From assembly GCA_031551135.1 (NCBI GenBank), contig JAVBOA010000008.1:98541-162540 (forward strand): a stretch of 64,000 nt of DNA, written 5' to 3'. The stretch comes from JAITVM01 sp031551135 (lineage in GTDB: Bacteria; Bacillota; Clostridia; Lachnospirales; JAITVM01). Shown here in pieces: positions 9,065-18,110 of the stretch. Position 1 is the first letter of the stretch. Each line of letters begins with the position of its first letter. The notes beneath the pieces were generated by a model. That model ran no database searches, was not told the DNA's origin, and was given only the letters and a program-made list of their open reading frames with translations. The translations under genes were made by a program, and so were the position numbers.

Positions 9065-9095
9065 TTTCCCCAAACCGAAATCCGGCTTGGGGAAA
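9065..9095 (-). promoter_or_regulatory. Intercistronic hairpin in the Hsp70 cluster
   Basis: TTTCCCCAA (9065-9073) and TTGGGGAAA (9087-9095) form a 9-bp stem with further pairing in the loop (CCGAAATCCGG). No T tract follows on the minus strand, so it is probably an mRNA-stability or processing element rather than a terminator. It almost touches the ribosome site of the TPR gene. Confidence 0.55.
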
Positions 9096-9103
9096 TTGAT
9101 TTC

Positions 9104-11182
9104 TTATAATCTTATCAGCTCGGTTATGCTGATAGCAATGCTGTCAAGTATATCATAAAATTTGTCATTTAAATCGTAATATTTACCGTATGGTTTTGTA
9201 AGCGGGTCATATGCGTTAATGCTTTCGGAATCTTTGCGCGCTACAATATAAGTCACAATATTATTTGAAGAGAGCATGTATGCAATATCGTCAACGGACA
9301 TTCCTGAAACGGTCGGCACATGCGGCGGCGCGTCGGTTATCAAAATAAAAATATTTTTTGATTCCGGCTCAAGTGATGATGCTTCTACAAGCTGAACGCC
9401 GGTTTCAAGCGCATCCAAGGATGATTCTGGAATATCTCCGCCATAAGTACGAGGAATATTTTTTACCTGCTTTTGGAACTTCAAAACATCAGAAGTAAAG
9501 CCGTAAACGCTTGCCTGTTCTTTTTCGTATAAATCGCCGAAGCCTATTAATCCAAGCTTAAAGCTTGCGCCTTTAGAGCTGATTATATTCGAAAACTCAA
9601 TAGCTCTGTCTTTAACGCCGTTAATGTATGTATCCATACTTCCTGTTGTGTCAATCAAGAATGTTACATTAACAATATCGCTTCCGGCCGCCGACGCGGA
9701 TCTCTTTGGCGGGTCATAGACTTTTGTACGGTCAAATTCAGCTTTTTCTGTTCTTCCTGTTGCCATATCCTTAACAAAAACCTCGAAAAGATTGTTTTCG
9801 TCAGTTGCATAAGTTATTTCAATTTGTGTAGTTCCGGTCAGTCCGTCAAACAAAACGCTTCCGATATATTTTTTATCATCTTCTTTGCCTTTTTCCCATT
9901 GATAAACGTCTACCGTTACGGAAGAAGCGCCCGTCATACTCGCAAAATTAGAATCGGAGACTCTTGCCGGAATCGGCGTACCCATCGGAATAATTGGAAT
10001 CATTGCTTTGCGCATTGTCGAGATATCCACAACGGCTTCTGTTCCGAAAACCTGTCTTGTGATTTGTCCGATTTTCACGTTTTTATTAGGAAGATGAATT
10101 AAATAATTATAAATACTTGCGCCCATTGCCACGGATTTCGCCGGGTCAGTCGCGCGGTATGGCTCTTTAATGTATCCGGCAACCATTCGTTTTACCATTG
10201 GAATCAGCGTAGAACCGCCGACCAAAATAACTTTTGAAACTTCGTCGGTTTCAATAGAGGCACGTTTCAAGGATTCGGCAATAATCTCACGGCTGCGGTC
10301 AACATATTTTCTGATAAGAGCTTCAAAATCCTCGCGCGTAATTTCCAATGATAAATTTTTCGGAACTCCGTCAATTATAATAAGCGGATGAATTCTTATC
10401 GAAGCTTTATTTGTTCCCGATAATTTTTTCTTGGTGTTTTCCGCTTCCTGCTTTAATTTTTGAAAAACTCTTTTGCGTTCGCTTTCTTCTATATCGTCCA
10501 ACGAAATTCCGTTTTCATTTTCGAAAGCACTTTTCATCATTTTAATTAATTCTGCGTCGAAATCATCACCGCCGAGATTCATATCGCCGACATCAGATAA
10601 TTCCTGAAAAACTTCCTGCCCGTCCTCATCTTTGGAAACCCGCAAAACGCAAGAGTCGAATGTTCCGCCGCCAAGGTCATAAACCAAAAGTGTCTGCGCA
10701 TATCCTTGTTTAAAACCATATTCAACCGCCGCCGCCAAAGGCTCTGACAGGAGAAATACATTTTTAAATCCTGCCAAAGTTCCGGCTTCTTTTGTTGCAA
10801 AAATCTGTCTGTCGTTAAAATACGCCGGATGCGTAATTACTACTTCCTCAAAAACTTCACCGCTTTGTTCTTCTGCGGCTTTTTTCAATTTTTTAAGAAT
10901 CTCGGAGCTTATTTCCTCCGGTGATTTTTCCATTCCTGCAATTGTAATTTTTTCGTCGTTGCCCATACGTCGCTTTACCGACAAAATCGTATTGTCCGGA
11001 TAAATTATTGCGCCTTGTTTGGCTTCGTTTCCGACAACAACTCCATCTTCCATATAAGCAACAACAGAAGGAAGAATTTCATCTGTTCCGTCGACCTTTA
11101 CAACATCCAAAGAATCATTTTTATCATTATAAATCACAGCCGCCGAGTTTGTAGTACCTAAGTCAATTCCTAAAAAGCTCAT
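9104..11182 (-). CDS. Hsp70-type chaperone fused to a C-terminal VWA domain (Hsp70-D)
   Basis: 692 residues. Residues ~1-370 are a complete Hsp70 nucleotide-binding domain: GIDLGTTNS (5-13), the catalytic-Lys segment SVKRRMG, LSEPLAAAVEYG, VYDLGGGTFDSCVL and the adenosine motif VILVGGSTLIPMV. A short beta-type substrate domain follows (~375-485), then a Ser/Ala linker instead of a helical lid. Residues ~501-692 are a von Willebrand A domain with a full MIDAS: DTTGSM (511-516), Thr579 before GGDIPES, and Asp617 in LITDAPPH. MIDAS domains bind partners through a divalent metal. It starts 2 nt after the preceding Hsp70 gene, with GGAGGGA inside that gene's end, so the pair is tightly coupled. 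Fourth Hsp70 of the cluster; its ATPase site looks intact. Confidence 0.9.
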   Translation of the reverse strand: MSFLGIDLGTTNSAAVIYNDKNDSLDVVKVDGTDEILPSVVAYMEDGVVVGNEAKQGAIIYPDNTILSVKRRMGNDEKITIAGMEKSPEEISSEILKKLKKAAEEQSGEVFEEVVITHPAYFNDRQIFATKEAGTLAGFKNVFLLSEPLAAAVEYGFKQGYAQTLLVYDLGGGTFDSCVLRVSKDEDGQEVFQELSDVGDMNLGGDDFDAELIKMMKSAFENENGISLDDIEESERKRVFQKLKQEAENTKKKLSGTNKASIRIHPLIIIDGVPKNLSLEITREDFEALIRKYVDRSREIIAESLKRASIETDEVSKVILVGGSTLIPMVKRMVAGYIKEPYRATDPAKSVAMGASIYNYLIHLPNKNVKIGQITRQVFGTEAVVDISTMRKAMIPIIPMGTPIPARVSDSNFASMTGASSVTVDVYQWEKGKEDDKKYIGSVLFDGLTGTTQIEITYATDENNLFEVFVKDMATGRTEKAEFDRTKVYDPPKRSASAAGSDIVNVTFLIDTTGSMDTYINGVKDRAIEFSNIISSKGASFKLGLIGFGDLYEKEQASVYGFTSDVLKFQKQVKNIPRTYGGDIPESSLDALETGVQLVEASSLEPESKNIFILITDAPPHVPTVSGMSVDDIAYMLSSNNIVTYIVARKDSESINAYDPLTKPYGKYYDLNDKFYDILDSIAISITELIRL

Positions 11183-11184
11183 TT

Positions 11185-12822
11185 TTATCCCTCCAAAATA
11201 GTTTTCGCAAATCTGCTCGGGTCAAAGTCTACCTTAAATCCGCTAGGCTCGTATTCGCCGTTAAATCCCATATCTTCTACGTTTCCTTTTACCAAACCGC
11301 CCTCTTCTTCAACTTGAAGCGTAATTTTCAGCCTTGTTTTACCGCTTGGACGCTTCGGCAAATCTTTTATTTCAACTTCTCCGATTAATTTACAATCTTC
11401 ATAACTGTCCTCTTTATTAATTCGCTCGAGTATCTTTAAACTAAAGACCGTCATATCTTCTTCGGTATCGCCCGAAAGCGTGAATACTTGAGATTTTTTC
11501 GCCAAAGAATAAGATGTCCCTCTTCTAATCATATTATAAAAAGATTTTTTTGAGCCATTCACGATTTCAAAACCGATATCATGCGCAACCGTTACCTCAA
11601 ATTCAACCGATAATTTTTCTGATTCAACATCCGGCTCGGATAAAAGTCCCATTTTCATCGCCGCATAATATGTTGCACCAAGCGAAATATCCAGTGCAGG
11701 TTTTTCGGAAGTATAGATTTTATTTTCGTCGTTAAAAATCCCGAGCAGCATATCGCGCACCCACGGCATCGCCGACGAGCCGCCTTCTAAAAGCACACGG
11801 TTAATCATATCCGGCGTGATTGCACCGGTATACGCCTCACGCATGGATTTTAAAACAAGCTTTCTTGTTTTATCAATAAAAGGCTCGATAAGGTCTTCAA
11901 AAGTTTCGCGCGTCATGGATTCCACAAAAGGCGGAATACAGAAAGTAAAAGGTATGCGGTAAGATTTTACGCCGGAAAGCCGCTCTTTCGCTTCACGGGC
12001 ACGCATAATAAGCTCAACTTGATTTTCTACAGCAATATCAGATTTTTCTTGTTTTGTTTTCTCAAGAATAAATTCGTAACATTTATCGATAATCGATTCG
12101 TCAATATTATCGCCGCCGTGATAAGCCTCGCCGCCTTCGCTGATAACTTGCAGTTTTATATGATTTTCATCGCGCTCCACAACATAAAAAATTGTAATAT
12201 CCAGCGTTCCGCCGCCAAAATCAAAAACCATAATTTTCTCGTCTTTTTGAATTTTGTGCCGAAAATTATAAGCTAAACAAGCCGCTTTCGGCTCCTCGAT
12301 AAGACAGATTAACTTTTCAGAAATTCCGGCTATTTGGCAGGCACGCATTGTAGCTTTTTTTGCAGCGTCATCAAAATCATACGGAACGGAAACAATAACG
12401 CCGGCGATTTCGGCTTTCGGATTCAGGCTATAGCAATGGTCGATTAGTTCTTTCAAAATCATTGCCGAAATATCCTCAGGCAAATATTCCTTTCCTTCAA
12501 ATATAACTTTTTCGTTTGTACCCATTTTTCTTTTTATAGAGCGGATTGTTGATTCGGGATAAATTTTCATACTGCGGTAAGCTTCTTCACCGATAACCCA
12601 TTCTTCTTCCGTAGAATCGTCGTCTTTTCGGTATTGCACAACAGAAGGCAGCGGAATTTTTCCAAAACCGTTCGAAATATCGATAGGCTCAGGAGTTTTT
12701 GTATTATTATCCCAATACGAAATTATAGAATTTGTAGTACCAAGGTCTATACCCAGTATATACCAATCCTCCGGCAGTTCTCCCAGTTCGTCAATTTTAT
12801 TTTTGTATTCTTCCCAATTCAT
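11185..12822 (-). CDS. Lidless Hsp70-type chaperone (Hsp70-C)
   Basis: 545 residues from the preferred start. Residues 1-20 are an N-terminal extension rich in Glu/Asp; the nucleotide-binding domain starts at GIDLGTTNS (24-32) and includes SIKRKMG, LIEEPKAACLAYNF, VFDFGGGTLDITIF and VLLEGGSSAMPWV, all intact. A beta substrate-binding region (~405-520) follows and the protein ends soon after, with no helical lid; DnaK is about 640. The GTG nine bases upstream would add three residues, but the ATG at 12820-12822 has GAGGTG at good spacing. It lies 10 bp after Hsp70-B and 2 bp before Hsp70-D. Probably an active ATPase; substrate unknown. It is the closest relative of Hsp70-B in the window by shared N-terminal and C-terminal layout. 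Confidence 0.9.
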   Translation of the reverse strand: MNWEEYKNKIDELGELPEDWYILGIDLGTTNSIISYWDNNTKTPEPIDISNGFGKIPLPSVVQYRKDDDSTEEEWVIGEEAYRSMKIYPESTIRSIKRKMGTNEKVIFEGKEYLPEDISAMILKELIDHCYSLNPKAEIAGVIVSVPYDFDDAAKKATMRACQIAGISEKLICLIEEPKAACLAYNFRHKIQKDEKIMVFDFGGGTLDITIFYVVERDENHIKLQVISEGGEAYHGGDNIDESIIDKCYEFILEKTKQEKSDIAVENQVELIMRAREAKERLSGVKSYRIPFTFCIPPFVESMTRETFEDLIEPFIDKTRKLVLKSMREAYTGAITPDMINRVLLEGGSSAMPWVRDMLLGIFNDENKIYTSEKPALDISLGATYYAAMKMGLLSEPDVESEKLSVEFEVTVAHDIGFEIVNGSKKSFYNMIRRGTSYSLAKKSQVFTLSGDTEEDMTVFSLKILERINKEDSYEDCKLIGEVEIKDLPKRPSGKTRLKITLQVEEEGGLVKGNVEDMGFNGEYEPSGFKVDFDPSRFAKTILEG

Positions 12823-12832
12823 TAAAAGCACC

Positions 12833-14389
12833 TCAGCTCATGGATATAGTAAATTTTTGTTTATAGTCCGTTTTTGGAAATAAATCTCCAAACCCCAAAT
12901 CCTCAATCTCTACACAAAGCGAATCCGGCTTTTCAAAATGCATAATCAATTTTATTTTTGCTGTTCCTTTCGGCCGTCTGATAAGTTTATCCAAAGTCAA
13001 TTTGTCCAAAAGCTTTGTTTCGAAATCCACATTACGTTTATATATTTCAATGCTGTACGGAGTTTCGTTTAATATCAAAGATAGCAAAGCTTTTGCGTTC
13101 CACCAAAACGAATTTCGTTCGATCAAAGTAAAAAATTTATCTTGTTTATTATTAAAAATCCTAATACCGATATCTTCCGTCAGCAGATTTTTATCTTTTA
13201 TAACAAATCTGTTATTATCTACAATTCCCAGTTTTTCCGCGGCAATAACGGCCGCGCCTTCGGCGGTGACCCCTTTCGAATTTCTGAAAAAAACCGTTTT
13301 GCTCTCTCCAAAAATTTCATCTACCAAAGCCTGCGCCCAATGCATTTCAAAGCCGCCGCCGGTACAAATAATAGAATCGATATCTTTTAATTTCAGCTTT
13401 TTGTTCGTAGTGTTTTTTTCCAAAGATTTAAGTAAAAATTCTTTAAACCTATTTTTAAAATCCAAAATTAAATTTTCTATTTCCTCCTTTGTCAATGTAA
13501 ACTGAAAAGGCGGATGAATGAAATTATAATACAATTTTACGGACTTGCCGGAATTATTTTTTTGAAAAATCAAATCTTTGTGGTTATAAATAAACGAAAA
13601 TAGCTGTTCCTGTTCATAAGTTGATAAATCTGCGAATTTTATATTATTGGCCTCGAGATGTTTTAGAACAAGAGTATTTATTATCGAGTCAATATTTTTT
13701 TCTCCCAATTCGAGGTCATACAAGGAAGAAATACATTCGGTCTTTATTTCTCCGAATTCGTTTTTCAATTCATAAATCGCCGTTCTAAGCTGTTTCGAGC
13801 CAAAATCAATTACCATCGCCCGCTGGTTTTCAATACTCTTTTTATAAAAATATCTTGTCAAAATACATTCGCGGTTAGGAATATAATCAATAACATATTT
13901 GTCATAGCCCGAATTAGCGAACGCGATTTTCAGTTCATTCAGCGAGTTCTCGTCTATATAAGCAGGAATGGATACAACAATTCCCGCAATATTTGCTTTA
14001 GGATTGAGATTTTTGCAATTATTTATGAGTTCTCTAATATATATGCCTAAAATATTTGTAAAACTAAGCGGTTTATCATTAATGTAATAATATTCTTTTT
14101 TTCCAAGTCTGTCCATAATTGAAGTTATTTTTATGTCATCTTTGTTTACATTATTAAAAAGCGCATATTCACCAAAAATCCATTCTTTGTCTTCCGAAAC
14201 ATATTGAATTGCAGACGGAAGATTTTGTTTGCCGTAGCCGCCGCTGATATCAATAATTTGGGGTTCTTTTTGATTTACGTCAAAATACGCAATCGCGGAC
14301 ATTGAATTTCCGATATCGATTCCGATTATAAATTCCGACTCGTCGGGATATTTTTCAGCAAAACTTAATTTATTTTTTTTCCAACTCAT
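12833..14389 (-). CDS. Degenerate Hsp70-like protein, probable pseudo-ATPase (Hsp70-B)
   Basis: 518 residues with the same architecture as Hsp70-C: short N-terminal extension, actin-like domain, beta region, no lid. The fold signatures are recognisable but the chemistry is not. Phosphate loop 1 is GIDIGNSMS (23-31) instead of GIDLGTTNS. The catalytic Lys position is Met92 (SIMDRLG against SIKRKMG). The segment that normally reads EP.AA has Ile170 in place of Glu (YIPNREC). Phosphate loop 2 is DFGSKQLRT (195-203) instead of DFGGGTLDI. The adenosine motif CTGGGFEMHW is kept. It may bind nucleotide weakly but is unlikely to hydrolyse ATP. ATG after GGGTGAT, 9 bp from the GrpE-like gene. The reading frame is long and clean, so this is a maintained protein rather than a decaying one. 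Confidence 0.87.
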   Translation of the reverse strand: MSWKKNKLSFAEKYPDESEFIIGIDIGNSMSAIAYFDVNQKEPQIIDISGGYGKQNLPSAIQYVSEDKEWIFGEYALFNNVNKDDIKITSIMDRLGKKEYYYINDKPLSFTNILGIYIRELINNCKNLNPKANIAGIVVSIPAYIDENSLNELKIAFANSGYDKYVIDYIPNRECILTRYFYKKSIENQRAMVIDFGSKQLRTAIYELKNEFGEIKTECISSLYDLELGEKNIDSIINTLVLKHLEANNIKFADLSTYEQEQLFSFIYNHKDLIFQKNNSGKSVKLYYNFIHPPFQFTLTKEEIENLILDFKNRFKEFLLKSLEKNTTNKKLKLKDIDSIICTGGGFEMHWAQALVDEIFGESKTVFFRNSKGVTAEGAAVIAAEKLGIVDNNRFVIKDKNLLTEDIGIRIFNNKQDKFFTLIERNSFWWNAKALLSLILNETPYSIEIYKRNVDFETKLLDKLTLDKLIRRPKGTAKIKLIMHFEKPDSLCVEIEDLGFGDLFPKTDYKQKFTISMS

Positions 14390-14398
14390 TTTATCACC

Positions 14399-16258
14399 CT
14401 ATTTCGCTGCAACAATATTGGCGCGGATTATAACTAAACCATCTTTTTTAAAGCCTTCATTCAGCGGTTTAATTATTTCGCCTTTACTAAAACCGTCTTT
14501 CTTTTCTGCAACAAGGATTTCATGTTCTTTTGGATTAAAAATATCGTGAGTATTTGGACAAATTCGTTCGATATTGTTTTTAATTAAGAGATTGTCCAGA
14601 TAATTCATTGTTTTTTCGAAAATACTTACATATTTTTTGACAACTTCGTCCTCATCTTCTTTCAATTTAGAAAGAGAGTAATGCTCGATTTCTTCAAATG
14701 TCATTATTTCCGAAAGGATATTATCCCGCAAATATAAAGTAAAAATTTTATCAATCTTGTCTTTTTTGGATTCGAGAGCTTTCACACGCTTGTCTATATA
14801 GGATTCAAATTCGGAATCATTCAAGGCCGCCAAAGTAAATCCATTTGAAATATCTTCCGACTCGATTTCCGTGGAACTAAATTTCTCGGATTTAAATTCA
14901 TTTATATTCATTAAAAGATTATTCAAATATTCTTTTTCTTTATCGCTGAACGAAGAATCATTTTTAAGAAGCTTTTCAATCGAATCATTTATCTGCACAA
15001 TAAATTCGTCGCATTTCTCGTTTATGCTTTCAACTTTTATTTCGAGAGTTTCTGAAATTCCTTTTAGGATATCGTTCGCCGGAAGCTCATCGGTTTTGGT
15101 TGCATAAGCTTTATTAAAATTAACATAAATATTTAAAGCACTGATTAAATCTCTGGTCATACGCAAATACGCCTTTGTTTTTTCCCTTGATTCTCTCAAA
15201 ATATTATCGCTGTAATCTTGCGTTTCTAGCTTAATTTTATATAGAATATTATCCTCGATTTTTTTGACAATCGAATTATATTTCTCTTTTACAATATTAA
15301 AGAAAAATTTCATTTCAAGATTATTCATAGAATCATAAATCGATTTTATACATTCATTGTCAAAAGCTTCTTTATTTTCTTCTTCGGTCAATCTGGAATT
15401 TTTCTCGGCTTCGATTAAAAAAATCGAAAGCTCATCAAATTTACGGCTGATAAATTGATATGCCTCACGTATTACAGAAAGCATTTTATCAATAGAAATT
15501 TTTTCCTCGTTAGTTTCGCTGCTTATTTTTTCAAGCGGAATTACCTGAACTTTTATTATGCTGGATAAAATTTCGTATTCCTGTTTCATTAATTCCAAAT
15601 ATTTAGTTGTGATTTTTCTGCGCTCCAAATCATTTATATTCGCTAAACAATCCGCTTTTGTCAATAAATAATTTGTGCAGACATTGTTTTCGATAAAATC
15701 AGTAAAATTTTCAACAATAGCCGTTACAAAAAGTGCATCCTGATCCGGCTGTTTTGAAAAATTAAAAATAACATCCTTTGTAATATCTTTGTTCAGCACA
15801 ATCGTATTATTGTCCAAAGACCTTATTTGTTTGCGCTCGAAAATTCCCATAGAGGCCCGTATTATTTTCAGCTTTTCTTCCAAAATCGGGTTGATTTCTT
15901 TTTCGTTGTATATTTCAAAATACTGGTTTATCTGGTTGCTCAAAATAAGTTTAAGCCCATCCAAAATTTCAATTTTTTTATCGGAAATAATAAAACGCTT
16001 ATTTTTATTGTAGAGATTGATAAATTTTTTAAAACTGTCGTTTAAGTAATTGCAGTATAAATAAATTTCTTCGTCTTTGTTTTTCAAAAGATTATTATCT
16101 TTTAGCTCCAAAAGCTTATTATTGACGAAAATATTTATAGAATTAAAAGTTTTGGTATTCGCTTTTGAAATAAACGCAGATACAAAATTTGTAAGCGATT
16201 TATACTCTTCATTTATTTTAAAATGTCTATTTGCAATCTCAGAATATTTACCGGACAT
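14399..16258 (-). CDS. Large helical protein with C-terminal GrpE-like domain
   Basis: 619 residues. About 540 residues are almost entirely charged alpha helix, with coiled-coil-like stretches and no family I recognise. The last 57 residues match the beta domain of GrpE, the nucleotide-exchange factor of DnaK: IERICPNTHDIFNPKEHEIL (family: FdP.hHEAv), then a Gly-containing turn (KGEIIKPLNEGF; family G.V.ev...GY) and a final RANIVAAK (family RpA.V.V). GrpE is normally about 200 residues, so this is a much enlarged relative. The ATG at 16256-16258 is preferred to one two codons upstream, which would sit on top of its own ribosome site (GAGG). It lies directly upstream of Hsp70-B and downstream of Hsp70-A, which supports a role as their exchange factor or scaffold. 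That role is inferred. Confidence 0.8.
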   Translation of the reverse strand: MSGKYSEIANRHFKINEEYKSLTNFVSAFISKANTKTFNSINIFVNNKLLELKDNNLLKNKDEEIYLYCNYLNDSFKKFINLYNKNKRFIISDKKIEILDGLKLILSNQINQYFEIYNEKEINPILEEKLKIIRASMGIFERKQIRSLDNNTIVLNKDITKDVIFNFSKQPDQDALFVTAIVENFTDFIENNVCTNYLLTKADCLANINDLERRKITTKYLELMKQEYEILSSIIKVQVIPLEKISSETNEEKISIDKMLSVIREAYQFISRKFDELSIFLIEAEKNSRLTEEENKEAFDNECIKSIYDSMNNLEMKFFFNIVKEKYNSIVKKIEDNILYKIKLETQDYSDNILRESREKTKAYLRMTRDLISALNIYVNFNKAYATKTDELPANDILKGISETLEIKVESINEKCDEFIVQINDSIEKLLKNDSSFSDKEKEYLNNLLMNINEFKSEKFSSTEIESEDISNGFTLAALNDSEFESYIDKRVKALESKKDKIDKIFTLYLRDNILSEIMTFEEIEHYSLSKLKEDEDEVVKKYVSIFEKTMNYLDNLLIKNNIERICPNTHDIFNPKEHEILVAEKKDGFSKGEIIKPLNEGFKKDGLVIIRANIVAAK

Positions 16259-16280
16259 CGTCATACCTCATTTTATAAGA

Positions 16281-16308
16281 AATGCCAAATAAAAATTTAT
16301 TTGGCATT
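16281..16308 (-). promoter_or_regulatory. Strong hairpin between Hsp70-A and the GrpE-like gene
   Basis: AATGCCAAATAAA (16281-16293) is perfectly complementary to TTTATTTGGCATT (16296-16308), a 13-bp stem. The T tract downstream on the minus strand is weak (TTTCTTAT), so it may be a partial terminator or processing site that lowers expression of the downstream half of the cluster. Confidence 0.6.
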
Positions 16309-16317
16309 TAATTATTT

Positions 16318-16338
16318 ATACTATCAAAAAAATAGTAT
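16318..16338. repeat. Minimal ATACTAT...ATAGTAT inverted repeat
   Basis: ATACTAT (16318-16324) and ATAGTAT (16332-16338) repeat the outermost bases of the interspersed 113-bp element around a poly-A loop. It could be a fully deleted copy or chance in AT-rich DNA. Confidence 0.3.
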
Positions 16339-16358
16339 CAGACGAAAAATAAATTTGC

Positions 16359-18038
16359 TTAATCATATAGCTCGTCCACAGAAAGCTCAGTAACAATACC
16401 ATCATTACTCATACTTTGGGCGGTAACCTTCAACATATTGTCTTGGCTTATGTTAAAAATAACTTTCACTTTTTCAACGCCGCGCGTCGCCTGAGGGATT
16501 CCGCGCAAAGTCGTACCGGCGAGCCGTTTCATACCTTCGCTATTAACTTGTAATGTTTTTCCCTCTTCGGCCGGCTTAGTGCTTTCGTAAACAACAATCG
16601 CCATACTCGACACATTGTCAAAATTCGTTGTCAGAAGTTCTCCGGCTTCGATAAATAATCCGTCTTTCGGAATATCCATTCCGGCACGAACGATTTCCAT
16701 AAAGCGTCTGCCCGACAATTCCAAACCAAGCGGGTGAACCGTTCTTTCATGCACAACCGGCCCTTTTAAAGTCGGCATCATTATCATATTGCAATAATAC
16801 GCCGCACCTTGCGAAATACTGAGCGCCGGACTGATTTTTGATTTATAAGGCTCTTTAGTGAATTTTTCTTTAATCTTGTCCGCAATAAGCCCAATCGAAG
16901 AACTACCGCCTACAAGAAAGATTTCATCAATATCAGCCTCGGTAACTCCGGCGGCTTTCAAAGAATCATCAACTAAATTTATTGTAATATTCAAGATATC
17001 CGAAAGATCTTTTTCTCTGAATTTTTCATAAACCTCTTGGCTGTCGCCCAAAGAATTTATGCGTTTATGAGTAATAAAATCTTCTCGGGTAATTTCCATA
17101 TTTATATTAATTATTCTCGGCTCTTGAATAAAAGGCGCAAGAACAACTTTTGCTGATTTCGCATGGCTTAAACGTTCTTTTGTTTGACTTGCAATCTGCA
17201 TTAATCTGACAAGTGCGATTTTCTTTTGGCGTTTAGAGACTCCGTCATCAGAATTTTCATCAAACAAATCAATTTCATTGTTTGTCATTTTTTTGAATTC
17301 TTCATAAATCATATCCATTATGATTTTGTCGATATCATTTCCGCCCAAATCGTTGTCGCCGTATGTGCTCAAAATGCTGATTTGCGGTTCGCCTAATTCT
17401 TCGGATTTTATTTCCAAAACGCAAGCGTCAAAGGTTCCGCCGCCGAAGTCATAAACAAGGACTTTTTTATCTTTGGATTCGTTCATTGCATAAGAAATCG
17501 CCGATGCAGCAGGCTCTAATCTTAAATAAACATTATCTTCATCGAATCCTGCAAGAACAGCGGCTTCTTTAGTTTTCTTTTTTTGCTTGTCCGTCGAGTT
17601 TGCCGGAACTGTGATAACGCAGCCGGTAAATTCGCCCGCTATATTCAATTCTTCCTGAACATACTCGTCCGCTTTTTGTTTCAAATAATGCAAAATTTCA
17701 CCGGCGATTTCTTCCGGAGTAAAAGAATATTCTTTTTCGTCAACAACGACATTAATTTTTTCGTCGCCGCCCAATAATCTTTTTATCGATAAAACCGTGG
17801 ATTGCGGATAAATAATAGCGGCTTCTTTTGCTTGAATACCAAAAACTTTGCTTAGCTTGGAAGGATCTTCGATATCTGTTTCAAATTGTATTGCGGTCGG
17901 AAAAATATTGCTTCCGTCTATCGGGATTGTCTCGGCTTCGCCTGACTTAAAATTATAAATACTTACAACAGAGTTTGTTGTTCCAAAGTCGATTCCTAAA
18001 AATAGTCCTCTTTCAATATCAATACCTAAAGTTCCCAT
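16359..18038 (-). CDS. Lidless Hsp70-type chaperone (Hsp70-A)
   Basis: 559 residues, the most DnaK-like of the four. The nucleotide-binding domain (~14-390) has GIDFGTTNS (15-23), SIKRLLGGDEKI, LEPAASAISYA, VYDFGGGTFDACVL and FLVGGSSSIGLIADKI, all intact. The beta substrate domain (~400-545) follows the canonical plan: HPLGLELSGR, then AGMDIPKDG, LRGIPQATRGVEKVKVIFNI and DNMLKVTAQSM. The protein ends just where the helical lid of DnaK would begin. The ATG at 18036-18038 follows AGGAGG; a TTG two codons earlier is not needed. It has an unusual 14-residue N-terminal extension. First of the Hsp70s in transcription order, 72 bp after the 896-residue protein, and probably the core chaperone of the cluster. 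Confidence 0.92.
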   Translation of the reverse strand: MGTLGIDIERGLFLGIDFGTTNSVVSIYNFKSGEAETIPIDGSNIFPTAIQFETDIEDPSKLSKVFGIQAKEAAIIYPQSTVLSIKRLLGGDEKINVVVDEKEYSFTPEEIAGEILHYLKQKADEYVQEELNIAGEFTGCVITVPANSTDKQKKKTKEAAVLAGFDEDNVYLRLEPAASAISYAMNESKDKKVLVYDFGGGTFDACVLEIKSEELGEPQISILSTYGDNDLGGNDIDKIIMDMIYEEFKKMTNNEIDLFDENSDDGVSKRQKKIALVRLMQIASQTKERLSHAKSAKVVLAPFIQEPRIININMEITREDFITHKRINSLGDSQEVYEKFREKDLSDILNITINLVDDSLKAAGVTEADIDEIFLVGGSSSIGLIADKIKEKFTKEPYKSKISPALSISQGAAYYCNMIMMPTLKGPVVHERTVHPLGLELSGRRFMEIVRAGMDIPKDGLFIEAGELLTTNFDNVSSMAIVVYESTKPAEEGKTLQVNSEGMKRLAGTTLRGIPQATRGVEKVKVIFNISQDNMLKVTAQSMSNDGIVTELSVDELYD

Positions 18039-18110
18039 AAACAACCTCCTAAAAAATTATGCGAGAACCGCATATATTCTACGAAAATTTAAAATTATTA
18101 AATAATATAT

